NCBI GenBank assembly: GCA_029866005.1
Contig: JARXAE010000006.1
Coordinates: 1 to 64,000, forward strand
Reading direction: 5' to 3'
Length of the DNA stretch: 64,000 bases
Source: Fimbriimonas sp.
GTDB lineage: Bacteria > Armatimonadota > Fimbriimonadia > Fimbriimonadales > Fimbriimonadaceae
Positions 16,302-25,648 of this stretch are shown here, piece by piece (the first letter of the stretch is position 1; each line of letters begins with the position of its first letter). The notes below the pieces were generated by a model, which worked only from the letters and a program-made list of their open reading frames with translations, did not search any database and was not told the DNA's origin. Position numbers and translations under genes: made by a program.

Positions 16302-18128
16302 ATGAGCGTCCTCCACGCACCACGAAAACCAGAGGTTGACCGTCGCTTAATCTGGTTTCCGGTGATCATCGTTCCGATGTTCTTCGTACTGTTCTTACGC
16401 CTCTGGTATCTGCAGGTCGTCAGAGCCCCCGAGCTAATTGAGAGTGCAAGTCAGACACGAAAGGTAAGTATCGATAAGCTCGCGCCAAGAGGAACTATTC
16501 GCGATCGGAAGGGGAAGATTATCGCTGGAGTCAAGCCGGAATACGTGGTCTCCGTGATTCCATCCACTGTCAAAACCGCACCTGAGGTGATCGGTAAGGT
16601 GGCCGCGATTCTTGATCTGCCCGTCGAAGAGGTCATGGCTCGAATCAAAAAGGGATCCTATCGAAACTTACCCGCGCCGGTCAAGCTCGGCGTGAGTGTG
16701 GAGGTTGCTTCGATTATTGCCGAAGCTACAGATCTTCCCGGGGTTTCGGTTGAGGAGAAGCCAATGCGGGTTGTCACCGATTCGGCTAACTTCACGCACT
16801 TGCTCGGTTACGTCGGAACTCCTACCGAAGTTGAGGAAAAGAAACTAGAGCCATTAGAACTCAAGCCAGCGGAGTTCGTTGGGCGATCCGGATTGGAGGC
16901 CGCCTACGAGGTCCAACTCATGGGACGACCAGGAAAAGAGACGGTTGAGAAGCGTGGCACTGCAGTACTTCCCGGGCGAGAGCTCGCAGAGCCAGGCAAG
17001 CAAATGTTCTTAACGATTGACGCCGATCTGCAGGCATATGCTCAAGCCGTTCTCAGTAAACGTGGGTGGAAGGGTTCAATCACCGTGATTGACCCCAATA
17101 ACGGAGAGATTCTCGCCATGGTCTCAAATCCGACCTTTGACATGTCTCTGTACGAAGGCGGTTTGAGTGATGCGAACTACGAGATGATCAACGATAAGAA
17201 GCAGGGACAGCGGGCGTTAAATCGTGCAACGTCGGGGTTATACGCGCCAGGCTCGACTTATAAAATGATCACGGCGATTGCTGCCTATCGAGAGGGGAAG
17301 CTGGACCGACGGGCGCACGTTCAATGTAACGGCTTCTTCTCATTCGGTAGGGGGCGACCCCTGAAGTGCATGTCAACTCACGGTTCCGTTGAGTTGATGC
17401 GTGCGATGTCGAACTCCTGCAACACCTTCTTTTGCACGATGGGCACTCGTGCAGGCGAGGATGCAATGTTACAAACGGCGCTCGACTGCGGACTGGGTAA
17501 CAAGACGGGAATCGAGATTCCGGAACGCAGAGGGACGATTCCAACCAAGAAGTGGAGAGAAATCGACCCAGTCAATCGTTCGTGGAATCTTGGACAACTG
17601 GCGAACATGTCGATCGGACAAGGCTATGTGACAACGAGCTCACTCCAGATGGCAAATATGATGGCGATGGTGGCGAACAATGGTGTCCGATATAAGCCGC
17701 ACCTAGTCCGAGCGTTTCGAGACCCACTCACGGGACAGGATGAGATGGTGAATGCTGAAATCGCAGGAAAGATCGAACTAGATGAAGGATTCTGGCGCAC
17801 GCTAAGACAGTCGCTCGTTGGAGTCATTGACCACGGAACAGCCCAACGGTTCGCGTCGATTCCAGGTTTATCTTGGGGCGGAAAGACGGGCTCGGCTGAG
17901 CATGGTAAGAAAGGAGCGAACAACACCCACGCTTGGTTCGTAGGTTTTGCTCCGGCAGATAAACCGAAGATCGCGATTTGCACAATGGCCGAGGACGCGG
18001 GCCACGGAGGTGATGCCGCTGCACCACTCGCGGCCGAAGTCGTTGCACACTACTTAATGAGACCAGAGGCAGCTTCTTCGAACCGCGTCGCTTCGGCGGC
18101 GGGATCAAAGCCAAAATCTCGCGGTTGA
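16302..18128 (+). CDS. mrdA: Penicillin-binding protein 2 (class B transpeptidase)
   Basis: The 608-residue protein begins immediately after the PBP1 stop. It has one N-terminal membrane anchor (about residues 19-38), a pedestal domain with RGTIRDRKGKIIA and VGRSGLEAAYE, and a transpeptidase domain with STYK, SCN and KTGS motifs. This is the PBP2 layout of the elongasome; partners RodA and MreB are not in the window, so a PBP3-like role cannot be excluded. Its last 79 bases overlap the end of the convergent gene at 18050. Confidence 0.88.
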   Translation: MSVLHAPRKPEVDRRLIWFPVIIVPMFFVLFLRLWYLQVVRAPELIESASQTRKVSIDKLAPRGTIRDRKGKIIAGVKPEYVVSVIPSTVKTAPEVIGKVAAILDLPVEEVMARIKKGSYRNLPAPVKLGVSVEVASIIAEATDLPGVSVEEKPMRVVTDSANFTHLLGYVGTPTEVEEKKLEPLELKPAEFVGRSGLEAAYEVQLMGRPGKETVEKRGTAVLPGRELAEPGKQMFLTIDADLQAYAQAVLSKRGWKGSITVIDPNNGEILAMVSNPTFDMSLYEGGLSDANYEMINDKKQGQRALNRATSGLYAPGSTYKMITAIAAYREGKLDRRAHVQCNGFFSFGRGRPLKCMSTHGSVELMRAMSNSCNTFFCTMGTRAGEDAMLQTALDCGLGNKTGIEIPERRGTIPTKKWREIDPVNRSWNLGQLANMSIGQGYVTTSSLQMANMMAMVANNGVRYKPHLVRAFRDPLTGQDEMVNAEIAGKIELDEGFWRTLRQSLVGVIDHGTAQRFASIPGLSWGGKTGSAEHGKKGANNTHAWFVGFAPADKPKIAICTMAEDAGHGGDAAAPLAAEVVAHYLMRPEAASSNRVASAAGSKPKSRG

Positions 18129-20134
18129 AGACTTGCTAGATCTTTAGCCGCCCTGGCCGCTTTGTTCAATGTGTCGATCATCGCGCTCTTGTCCTCACCT
18201 CCAACATTTGCGTTAGGGTTGACCGCGAATTGCCGGGTCGCCATTGGCACGGTTATGTCTCGATAGCGAATGAAACCTTTGACCGCTTCGACGAGCAGTT
18301 CTGCTTTGTTGGGCGGATTGAGAGAGGCGAGGTAGAGCCGGGCCTGATAGGAGCCGATGGGGATGATTTCGGCCTGGCTGGTTACTGTGAAGTAGGTTGA
18401 CTTCTCCGCTTCAATCAAACGATTTGCGGCGGCTACGGCGTCTTCCTCGACGCCATATTGGACTGCCGCATTCATGAGTCCGAGAAGTGCAGGGAAGTTT
18501 TGTGGGTCTCGTTGAAGAGCCCTCTTGTAGGACGTTTTCGCCGCTTGATAATCACCCGCACGAAGTTGCATGAGGGCAACTGCACGATGGTTTTTAGGCG
18601 ATGGAGCGAGACTGGCCGCAAGTTTTGCCTCTTCGAGCGAACCAGTGGCTCTGGCAAGGATCGAGTGAGCATAACCGTCGGCAAGCGAGATTCCGAGGCT
18701 CGATTTCGCAAGCTCTGTAGCTGTTGCGGCATCTGAACGGGCAAGGGCACCACGCGCCTGGGCTCTGTACATCTCCCCGAACCCGATGCTGAGGCTAAGG
18801 GGCATAAAGAGAGCGACCGCACCCGCGACCGCCATTTTCGGGATTCGGAAGATGACCTCAGGAGACTGGGAGTCGGCACTGCTTGCACAAACTGCGCCGC
18901 ACAGCATGAAAACGAACATACCCAGATTGTTGATGTAGAGGTCGCTGTCAATGGCGTTGTGTGCAAGCAAAACTCCAAGCGCCCCGAAGCTAGAGCAGAG
19001 AATGATCTTGCTTTGAGCAGGAAGTTGGGCTGCGCCATTACCGCCCTTGAAGACGACGGAAACAAGGAAACCGATTAGCGTGAGAGGAGCAAGCCAACTG
19101 GCTTCGGCGGCGAGTTGAAGATATCCTTGGTGGGCAAGTACCGTTTGGGTAACTCGACCGGGACGAGTGGATTCAAACTGGAAAGTACCAAGTCCCCAGC
19201 CGTAAGGACGTTCTATCGAGAGATCAATCGCCGATAGCCAGAGTTGCTTTCGGAAACCAGCAGACTGAGTGCTTGCCTCGCCTGAGTTGCTGAACCGAGA
19301 CATTGGCGCGGCTCCACTAGAGCTTGTCTGAGTTTTTCCTGCAGTTTGGGCTGCGAACCCAAGGCCACCGAGAAGGATGACAACACCAGCTAGGACGGAG
19401 AGACCTTTTCCTGTCGAGATCGGACGGATCGTCAGGAGGCAGACTGCAAGGACGGTGAGGCCAACTGGCAAGCAGACGAGAGCCCCCTTAGATTGTGTCA
19501 AGAAGAGTGCGAGTCCTTGAAGGAGCATTGCAAACCCAACCCCCAGCTTTTTCAATCGATCGCCACCGAAAAGGAGAGGAATTCCCAGAACCACCCCGGT
19601 AGCTAAAAGGGCACCTGCCTGGTTAGGATTGTGCTGATTGGCGAAGATTCTCCAACTTGGATCAATGGCCTTCATGTCGGCATACTCTCGAAGCCCGATG
19701 AGAGCCACAAGAGTAATTCCGGTAAACCATCCGCCGATCACCCAGAGCGATTGCTTCTTTCCCGAACTTGAGGTCACAGCGTAAAAGCCTCCGATCATCA
19801 TTGCGAACTCAACGAAATTCAGCACCGAGACGCTGACGAAGGAGCTGAAAACGAGTGAGGCGCCTATAAGACCCGCGAAGACAGCGATCCAGCCGGAAAT
19901 TTTGATTGAAGGAACATGAACGACTTTCCGCGCCATGATCGCCTGAAGAAGGGGGATCAGGAGGAACCAGAAAACGAGGCAGTGTCCAAGAAAAGGTGCG
20001 TTCTCCCAAAGCGTTGCCAAGGCGAAGTTGCCATCTTCAAACATTCCAACGTCCATGGGGTAGCGGCCGTTGAGAAGTGCCGAAAGAGCCGAGCCGATGG
20101 CAAGACTGAGGACTCCGAGAGGTGGGCGTTTCAT
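18050..20134 (-). CDS. O-antigen ligase/polymerase-like membrane protein with TPR domain
   Basis: The 694-residue protein has about a dozen hydrophobic spans in residues 1-445, with a Wzy/WaaL-type arrangement (AAEASWLAPLTLIGFLVSVV; long periplasmic loop around residues 265-330 containing RPYGWGLGTFQFE). Residues about 450-600 are TPR-like (AGDYQAAKTSYKRALQRDPQNFPALLGLMNAA). Such proteins join or polymerise surface glycans. It is coupled by ATGA to the glycosyltransferase gene at 20131-21054, fitting a surface polysaccharide locus. Confidence 0.8.
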   Translation of the reverse strand: MKRPPLGVLSLAIGSALSALLNGRYPMDVGMFEDGNFALATLWENAPFLGHCLVFWFLLIPLLQAIMARKVVHVPSIKISGWIAVFAGLIGASLVFSSFVSVSVLNFVEFAMMIGGFYAVTSSSGKKQSLWVIGGWFTGITLVALIGLREYADMKAIDPSWRIFANQHNPNQAGALLATGVVLGIPLLFGGDRLKKLGVGFAMLLQGLALFLTQSKGALVCLPVGLTVLAVCLLTIRPISTGKGLSVLAGVVILLGGLGFAAQTAGKTQTSSSGAAPMSRFSNSGEASTQSAGFRKQLWLSAIDLSIERPYGWGLGTFQFESTRPGRVTQTVLAHQGYLQLAAEASWLAPLTLIGFLVSVVFKGGNGAAQLPAQSKIILCSSFGALGVLLAHNAIDSDLYINNLGMFVFMLCGAVCASSADSQSPEVIFRIPKMAVAGAVALFMPLSLSIGFGEMYRAQARGALARSDAATATELAKSSLGISLADGYAHSILARATGSLEEAKLAASLAPSPKNHRAVALMQLRAGDYQAAKTSYKRALQRDPQNFPALLGLMNAAVQYGVEEDAVAAANRLIEAEKSTYFTVTSQAEIIPIGSYQARLYLASLNPPNKAELLVEAVKGFIRYRDITVPMATRQFAVNPNANVGGEDKSAMIDTLNKAARAAKDLASLQPRDFGFDPAAEATRFEEAASGLIK

Positions 20135-21054
20135 CGGCTATTGAGCTTCCTTTTGAGGATATCGACCTTGTTACTGAGGATGAAGATGCTGGCCCGTGCA
20201 GAAAGGGCACTCGCCGCCATCACTAGAGCAAAGGGGCGGAGCAATGGCGACATCTGCGGCACCATGTTCTTCTTGTAAAATCTGAACATAGACTTATGGA
20301 ACCGCCCGATCATTCGATTGGGAGCCTTGTCGGTGCTGCGCCCAATGGCGTGGGTGATGGTGAGTTCCGGAAGATAAACGACCTTTTTGCCGACCTTCCA
20401 GGTTTGAAAACAGAGGTCAACGTCTTCGCAATACATGATAAATTCTGGGTCGAAGTAGCCGATCTCGTCCAGCAGCTCACCGCGGACAAGAAGCGCAGCG
20501 CCAGAAACCCAATCAACTTCTTTAGGCTCGTTATGTTCAAAGTCCTGCATTAAGTATTCGCGGGTGAATCGATTATTGGGGAACAGCCGACCGACGAACG
20601 TGTTTCGAAAGAGCGCCGCAACGGGGTTGGGAAATCGGCGGCAGGAGAATTGAAGCGAACCGTCCGGATTCAGGAGTTTTGGAGCAACGATTCCGACGTC
20701 CTTGTGTTGTTCCAGATAGTCAAGGAGGCCACCAATGGCACCTGGATGAACAATGGTATCACTGTTCAAAGGAAGTGCGTGGTGGCCGTGCCGGTTCGAC
20801 ATTGCGTAATTCTGCCCACCCACGAACCCAAGGTTCTGGGTCATCTTGACTAGGCGAGCCCATGGGAACTCCTTCTCCACCATAAAAGGAGAGCCATCCT
20901 CGGAGTTGTTGTCGATGACGATGACCTCGAAGTTGGCTTCGTCCCGCACCTTCTCGAGAGAATCGAGGCAAAGCCGCAGGTCGTCGATCGTGTTCCAACT
21001 ACAAATGGTGATGCTAAGATCGAAATCCGGCACTGTACCCCCTTGCTCGGACAA
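20131..21054 (-). CDS. Glycosyltransferase family 2 (rhamnosyltransferase-like)
   Basis: The 307-residue protein has a GT-A fold: LSITICSWNTIDDLRLCLDSL, NNSEDGS, NLGFVGGQNYAM, LPLNSDTIV (in place of DxD) and the acceptor region DPEFIMYCEDVDLCFQTW. A hydrophobic stretch near the C-terminus suggests membrane association. The start overlaps the upstream gene by 41 bases; a later GTG at residue 8 is possible. It probably adds a sugar to a lipid-linked glycan made with the ligase-like neighbour. Confidence 0.88.
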   Translation of the reverse strand: MSEQGGTVPDFDLSITICSWNTIDDLRLCLDSLEKVRDEANFEVIVIDNNSEDGSPFMVEKEFPWARLVKMTQNLGFVGGQNYAMSNRHGHHALPLNSDTIVHPGAIGGLLDYLEQHKDVGIVAPKLLNPDGSLQFSCRRFPNPVAALFRNTFVGRLFPNNRFTREYLMQDFEHNEPKEVDWVSGAALLVRGELLDEIGYFDPEFIMYCEDVDLCFQTWKVGKKVVYLPELTITHAIGRSTDKAPNRMIGRFHKSMFRFYKKNMVPQMSPLLRPFALVMAASALSARASIFILSNKVDILKRKLNSR

Positions 21055-21934
21055 GCGCTCCGAGCCATATGATCATTGAGATTGGATACAGCGGAATTCG
21101 CGCCAAACCTTGATTGTGCTTAAAGAGATAACGAATCAGCGAGCGATGTGACTCCCAAATCATGGGCTTTCTTGTTTGTCGGGTAGATGCACCACCGAGA
21201 TGGTGAATCGTCAAAGATGCTTCGTACCAGCACTTCCCCTTGAGCCGTTTGAGGAGATCGACTTCGTTGAAGAAGATCGGGAATTGCTCGTCGAATGGTT
21301 TCATCGGGTCAGGAAGAGCAGACCGGCGAAAAAGAAGAAAGGTTCCCATTGGCTGGGGTGCGTCTTGGCTCTGCGAGTAGTCAAAGGAGCGCAGGCGGTA
21401 AGTGTCCCAATTCGAGAGCTTGAGGAGATCTCCGAGGATGCCCTTTATCGTAGGGAGTCCTCGAACCGAATGTTGAGTCTCGCCATTTGCTCCCTCGAAG
21501 CGAACAGAGAGACATCCATAAGATTCGCCTTTGCTTCTCAGGGTTTCGACGGCGTTTCCGAGGAGATCTGGGGTGACTCGAGTGTCCGGATTCAATGTCA
21601 AAACGTATTCACCCGTGCTGGCGGCGATGCCGATGTTATTGCCTCTTGCGTAGCCGTGATTGACCGATTCCATCAGGGTTTTGAATTCGGAGAACTCGGA
21701 TCGAGCTAGAGCCGCTGAGCCGTCCAATGAGGCATTGTCGACGATGATCACCTCAAAAGGGCCGGGAAATGGGTGTTCCCGAATGGATTGCAGGCAATCG
21801 CGAAGCAGTGCAGCCGTATTCCAGTTCACAATGATGATGCTGAGGGTCACGGCGTACACGAGTTTACCGTCAGATATTTCCCTGTTATTTTTACGGGGCA
21901 GGAACCCCTCAAATGCCAATTCTGGTATTCTCAT
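21014..21934 (-). CDS. Glycosyltransferase family 2
   Basis: The 306-residue protein is a paralogue of its downstream neighbour: LSIIIVNWNTAALLRDCLQSI, NASLDGS, VNHGYARGNNIGI, LTLNPDTRV and PIFFNEVDLLKRL. The DxD-like site is NPDT. ATG at 21934 is the outermost start; GTG just before LSIIIVNWN would give a protein more like the family norm. It heads the three-gene surface-glycan operon and is divergent from the NlpC gene 42 bases away. Confidence 0.88.
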   Translation of the reverse strand: MRIPELAFEGFLPRKNNREISDGKLVYAVTLSIIIVNWNTAALLRDCLQSIREHPFPGPFEVIIVDNASLDGSAALARSEFSEFKTLMESVNHGYARGNNIGIAASTGEYVLTLNPDTRVTPDLLGNAVETLRSKGESYGCLSVRFEGANGETQHSVRGLPTIKGILGDLLKLSNWDTYRLRSFDYSQSQDAPQPMGTFLLFRRSALPDPMKPFDEQFPIFFNEVDLLKRLKGKCWYEASLTIHHLGGASTRQTRKPMIWESHRSLIRYLFKHNQGLARIPLYPISMIIWLGALVRARGYSAGFRS

Positions 21935-21976
21935 CTAGTTGCGGTCTAGGTCGCATACCTACGGAGGAGAGGAAGC

Positions 21977-23305
21977 ATGACAACACGCATACTCGCAATC
22001 GCCCTTTCGGTACTGGTCTGTATGACTGGTTTTGCAGGACCGAAGCAAAAGGCAAGGAAGCAATCAAAATCAAAGACTAGCTTATCGCGGTCTCACAAAT
22101 CGAGCAAAGGATCTGCAAAATCCTCTCGAACCTCCAGCAAGAAAACGAAGCGAGTAGCTTCTGCCAGCTCTTCGAAAAAATCCTCTCAATCGCAAGTTTC
22201 GCGAACAAAGCGCTCCGGCGTCACCGCCTCTAACGGACCTGCCCCGCTCGGACGAGGCACCATGTCTGGAAAGAATGTAGTCGTCCGAAGCAGTCCTTCA
22301 TCAAATTCGAGCGCGGTTACCAAGGTGACTGGAGGAAACGTCGCCGTTCTCGCCAAGTCAAGTGACTGGTACAAAGTGCGATTCCAGTACGGTTCTATCG
22401 GTTGGGTTCGAAGCGAATTCCTCGTCCTTCCAGATTCTTCTGTAGCTCGCAAACCTGCATCCGCACAATCAGCATCTGTCCAATCACCCGCTGCTCAACG
22501 CGATGGCAAAGTTGTTACGATTTCAAATGTGAATGAACCCAAGACCGAAGTCTCGGTTCCGGGGGCACAGTACACCTACATTCGCGCACAGAACACCAAC
22601 GTTCGGCGCGGCCCGTCCGAGTCGAACTCAGTCGCCGTTAAAGTCAGCGGCGGAAGAGCTGAGATCCTCGACAAGTGGGGCAACTGGTACAAGTTGAAGT
22701 TTCAGTATGGAACCGTTGGATGGGTTCGAGCTGATCTCACTACAAATGATCCCAAGGCGAAGATCGAAGGAACCAACACGTATGTTGCTTCCATTCCATC
22801 TTCCGAAAAGGTTGAAAACGTTTTGGCCTCAGCGAACAAGATGCGAGGAACTCGCTACAACTATGGGTCGGCATCTCGTTCCGCTACTGACTGTTCTGGA
22901 TTCACCCTTCAAGTGTTTCGGGCGAATGGTATCTCACTGCCGAGAACCGCTCGTGAGCAGGTTTCCAGGGGTGTGCCAGTCAGCCGAGGAAATCTTCAGG
23001 CCGGCGATTTGGTGTTCTTCAACACCCGTGGCTATGTTAGCCATGTTGGAATTTACACGGGTAACAACAAGTTTATCCATGCTTCAAGTGGAGCAGGTCG
23101 AGTCATCGAGAGTTCGCTCTCGGGTTACTACGCAGCGCGCTACATCACTGGACGTCGAGTGATTAAGGGCGGTAGCAAGAAGATCGACCTTCCGAAGGTT
23201 GATGTGATTGAGAAAGAGCGACCGGTAGACGCTCCGGCTCCCGGTGACGACGGCGAGTATAAGATCGATCTCGCTTCCGGTGGCGCGGCCTCCGGTGGAA
23301 ACTAA
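21977..23305 (+). CDS. SH3b-SH3b-NlpC/P60 cell-wall endopeptidase
   Basis: The 442-residue secreted enzyme has a signal peptide (about 20 residues), a Ser/Lys-rich linker to about residue 90, and two bacterial SH3 domains (about 95-155 and 205-260, both with WYKxxFQYGxxGWVR). A C-terminal NlpC/P60 domain (about 275-395) follows, with Cys in ATDCSGF and His in YVSHVGIYTG plus a third polar residue in KFIHASS. The family cuts peptidoglycan stem peptides. A Shine-Dalgarno site (GGAGGAGAGGAAG) decides the ATG. A terminator follows. Confidence 0.93.
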   Translation: MTTRILAIALSVLVCMTGFAGPKQKARKQSKSKTSLSRSHKSSKGSAKSSRTSSKKTKRVASASSSKKSSQSQVSRTKRSGVTASNGPAPLGRGTMSGKNVVVRSSPSSNSSAVTKVTGGNVAVLAKSSDWYKVRFQYGSIGWVRSEFLVLPDSSVARKPASAQSASVQSPAAQRDGKVVTISNVNEPKTEVSVPGAQYTYIRAQNTNVRRGPSESNSVAVKVSGGRAEILDKWGNWYKLKFQYGTVGWVRADLTTNDPKAKIEGTNTYVASIPSSEKVENVLASANKMRGTRYNYGSASRSATDCSGFTLQVFRANGISLPRTAREQVSRGVPVSRGNLQAGDLVFFNTRGYVSHVGIYTGNNKFIHASSGAGRVIESSLSGYYAARYITGRRVIKGGSKKIDLPKVDVIEKERPVDAPAPGDDGEYKIDLASGGAASGGN

Positions 23306-23320
23306 GCCTCGTAAACCTTG

Positions 23321-23352
23321 AGATTATGGCGGGATACCTGCCATAATCTTTA
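23321..23352 (+). terminator. Hairpin terminator after the NlpC gene
   Basis: AGATTATGGC (23321-23330) pairs perfectly with GCCATAATCT (23340-23349) over a 9-base loop and runs into TTT. The distal arm also contains TAATCT, which could serve as -10 of the tRNA gene. Confidence 0.7.
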
Positions 23353-23359
23353 ACTGTCT

Positions 23360-23435
23360 GCTCCGGTCGTCTAGCGGTTAGGACATCGCCCTTTCACGGC
23401 GAAGGTCGCGGGTTCGAATCCCGTCCGGAGTACCA
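23360..23435 (+). tRNA. tRNA-Glu (anticodon TTC)
   Basis: The acceptor arms GCTCCGG and CCGGAGT pair, the T arm has GGTTCGAATCC, and the anticodon TTC is at 23393-23395. The 3' CCA is encoded (23433-23435). Confidence 0.96.
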
Positions 23436-23570
23436 CTTTTTGAGAAATCTGAGTGCACTTAGGGCTCAGCGAGCACGGAGGGGAGTTATAGTCCTTCTAA
23501 ATGGACAGTCGCGGTAAGTAGTGCTAGTCCGTACCTTTCCGCTCGAGCTTTTGGTTACTACTCGGTCGGG

Positions 23571-24284
23571 TTACCACGGCATGTCATCGCCATTCCAGCG
23601 ATGCAAGGTTACTTCGACGTTGACACTGTCGTCGAGAAAGTGGGCAAGCGCTTTTGCAGCTGCTTCTTCGGGCTCCAGAAGCGCTTCCAGATTCTTCTCG
23701 CCAGACATGTAGGTTCGCATCCAACCTGGATCATACAAGCGGAACGAATAGCCCTTGGGGACCAGATCGTTGGACAGGTTCTTGACTGCCATGTTTAGGG
23801 CAGCCTTGGACATGCAGTATCCGAACCAACCGGTGCGCAGGCTCGCCCCGATGCTGCCTGCCTCCGAGGAAACAAAGCACATTCGCTTCAGTTCGCCGTT
23901 GCTTAACAACGGCAAGAACGCCCGAGTCAGACGCAGAGCTCCGATGGCGTTCACATTGATCTCATCCATCATTGAATTGAAGTCCAACGAAGCTGAGATT
24001 CTCTCAACATGGTGGGACCTGTGGATCGCAGCATTCGAGATCAGCAGGTCGATGTGACTCACTCGTTTGGCCAACTCCCGCGCCGCCTCTGATACAGATT
24101 CGTCCGAGCTGACATCCAGCGGAACGAGGTGAAGCGTGTTCTGAAATCTGGCCGCCAATTTGTCAAGTTCCGGCCAATCCAAGTGGCGGCCTGCAACGAC
24201 GACCCAGCCCGCCTCGAGTAGCGCTTGGCTTAGTGCTAACCCAAGTCCACGATCAGCCCCGGTCACCAACGCAACTCTACTCAT
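23571..24284 (-). CDS. SDR family oxidoreductase (last gene of sugar operon)
   Basis: The 237-residue protein is a short-chain dehydrogenase. Its cofactor-binding motif is TGADRGLG (residues 8-15), the structural motif is SNAAI, and the catalytic Ser and Tyr-x-x-x-Lys are in VSSEAGS and YCMSK. Substrate is unknown. It overlaps the ThuA gene by eight bases and is the last of five genes that run from the LacI-type regulator, so it probably oxidises or reduces a sugar released by the GH5 enzyme. Confidence 0.9.
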   Translation of the reverse strand: MSRVALVTGADRGLGLALSQALLEAGWVVVAGRHLDWPELDKLAARFQNTLHLVPLDVSSDESVSEAARELAKRVSHIDLLISNAAIHRSHHVERISASLDFNSMMDEINVNAIGALRLTRAFLPLLSNGELKRMCFVSSEAGSIGASLRTGWFGYCMSKAALNMAVKNLSNDLVPKGYSFRLYDPGWMRTYMSGEKNLEALLEPEEAAAKALAHFLDDSVNVEVTLHRWNGDDMPW

Positions 24285-24930
24285 GGGTCACCCAGTACAG
24301 GGCATTGTGGAGAAGCTTTTGGAATGACAGATCTGCCCAGACTGAGGCTCCATGGCCAGGGGTCAAAGCGCAAATGCGCCCTTCACCAATTTCTCTCGTC
24401 CATGCTGCTGGCTGACTTCCATGTACGGAGTTAGATGTCAGGAATACATCGATGCTTTCGTCAACTTCGACGAAGTAGTGTTCGTCGTGCACTCTAAACG
24501 CGCCAACCCCAGCCGACAGGGCATGGGCGGATGAGATAAGGTCGACTTCACAAGATTCTGGATGATGTTGAAATGCGCCGCCAGTCAGCTCCCGGATTGC
24601 GGATGCTGACTGGTACCCGACGGTCCCTGCATGAATCACCAACAGTCCTCCCCCAGAAGCCACAAACCTGGCGATTAGCTCCGCCTGGGTCTGATCAGCC
24701 CAAGGAGAAGAATCCTCTGCCGACTTAACATTCAGCTTCGCTAGGACGACCGCAACAAAAGTCTCCTCGCCTGCCAACCGCGAGGCGTTGTCGGCCTGGT
24801 GAAACTGAAACTTGGTCTTGCCAGCTAGCTCCAACCCCAACATCACCTCGTGTGCAGCGTGATATTGGTCACCACAGATCACGAGCACATGTTGGGGAGG
24901 GGATTGCACCTTAGATCTCGGTTCCGGCAT
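24277..24930 (-). CDS. ThuA domain protein
   Basis: The 217-residue protein matches the ThuA (trehalose utilisation) fold, a class I glutamine-amidotransferase-like domain without the catalytic triad. Visible features are VLVICGDQYHAAHEV near the N-terminus, FVASGGGLLVIHAG in the middle, then LTGGAFQHHPESCEV and FRVHDEHYFVEVD. ThuA proteins occur with oxidoreductases in disaccharide and keto-sugar pathways. It overlaps both neighbouring SDR genes, indicating tight coupling. Confidence 0.88.
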   Translation of the reverse strand: MPEPRSKVQSPPQHVLVICGDQYHAAHEVMLGLELAGKTKFQFHQADNASRLAGEETFVAVVLAKLNVKSAEDSSPWADQTQAELIARFVASGGGLLVIHAGTVGYQSASAIRELTGGAFQHHPESCEVDLISSAHALSAGVGAFRVHDEHYFVEVDESIDVFLTSNSVHGSQPAAWTREIGEGRICALTPGHGASVWADLSFQKLLHNALYWVTHE

Positions 24931-25615
24931 AGTCCTGAGCTCGGAACAATTTTCCAGAGGTTCCGTCTTCGATCAGAGCAGGGACGAGTGCTCCCGGAAG
25001 CACTGATTCCACCGAATTGGGCGCGTTGGGGCCGCCCAGATCTGTTCGCAACCAGCCCGGATCAAGCAGGTTCATGAGAACACCGGTGCCTTCGAGTTTT
25101 CCTACGGAGTCGAGAACGAACTTGTCGACGGCTGCTTTCGAAACAGCGTATGCGATGAGTTCAGGCTGATCGGCGATGCCGGAAGTTACGTTGATGATCC
25201 GACCCCAACCTCGGTCCACCATGCCGGGGATGAACGCATGACAGATTTTCATCAGCGCAGTGACATTGACCTCGAAGCTAACCCGAAGATCCTCCGACGG
25301 CACATTGAGCCAATCGCTGCAATACTGCGTCATGATTGCAGCGTTGTTGTAGACGATATCGATGTTCGGTCCTGTCGACAGTTCTGCCACCATCTTGCTG
25401 ACTTGCTCGGAATTCCCAAGGTCTGCCGCGATTTGCCGAGTTTGAACTCCATGAGATTCCAACTCTTTCGCCAACTCAGATGTGTGCGAGATATCTCGAC
25501 TGTGAAGAACGACGTTACAGCCGTGTTTGGCCAGCCCTAGGCATACCTGCTTACCGATGCCCCGACTTGCTCCCGTGACGAGTGCCCATTTTCCTTTAAT
25601 GTTTGCTTTGTTCAT
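24911..25615 (-). CDS. SDR family oxidoreductase (third gene of sugar operon)
   Basis: The 234-residue protein has the Rossmann motif TGASRGIGK (residues 15-23), YNNAAI, catalytic Ser in NVTSGIA and Tyr-x-x-x-Lys in YAVSK. The C-terminal PGWLRTDLGG resembles the second SDR of the operon (PGWMRTYMSG), so the two are probably paralogues that arose by duplication around thuA. It follows the GH5 gene after 33 bases. Substrate unknown. Confidence 0.9.
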   Translation of the reverse strand: MNKANIKGKWALVTGASRGIGKQVCLGLAKHGCNVVLHSRDISHTSELAKELESHGVQTRQIAADLGNSEQVSKMVAELSTGPNIDIVYNNAAIMTQYCSDWLNVPSEDLRVSFEVNVTALMKICHAFIPGMVDRGWGRIINVTSGIADQPELIAYAVSKAAVDKFVLDSVGKLEGTGVLMNLLDPGWLRTDLGGPNAPNSVESVLPGALVPALIEDGTSGKLFRAQDYAGTEI

Positions 25616-25648
25616 GATTTCACTTTGTGCTTTAAACTGATTGTCTAT

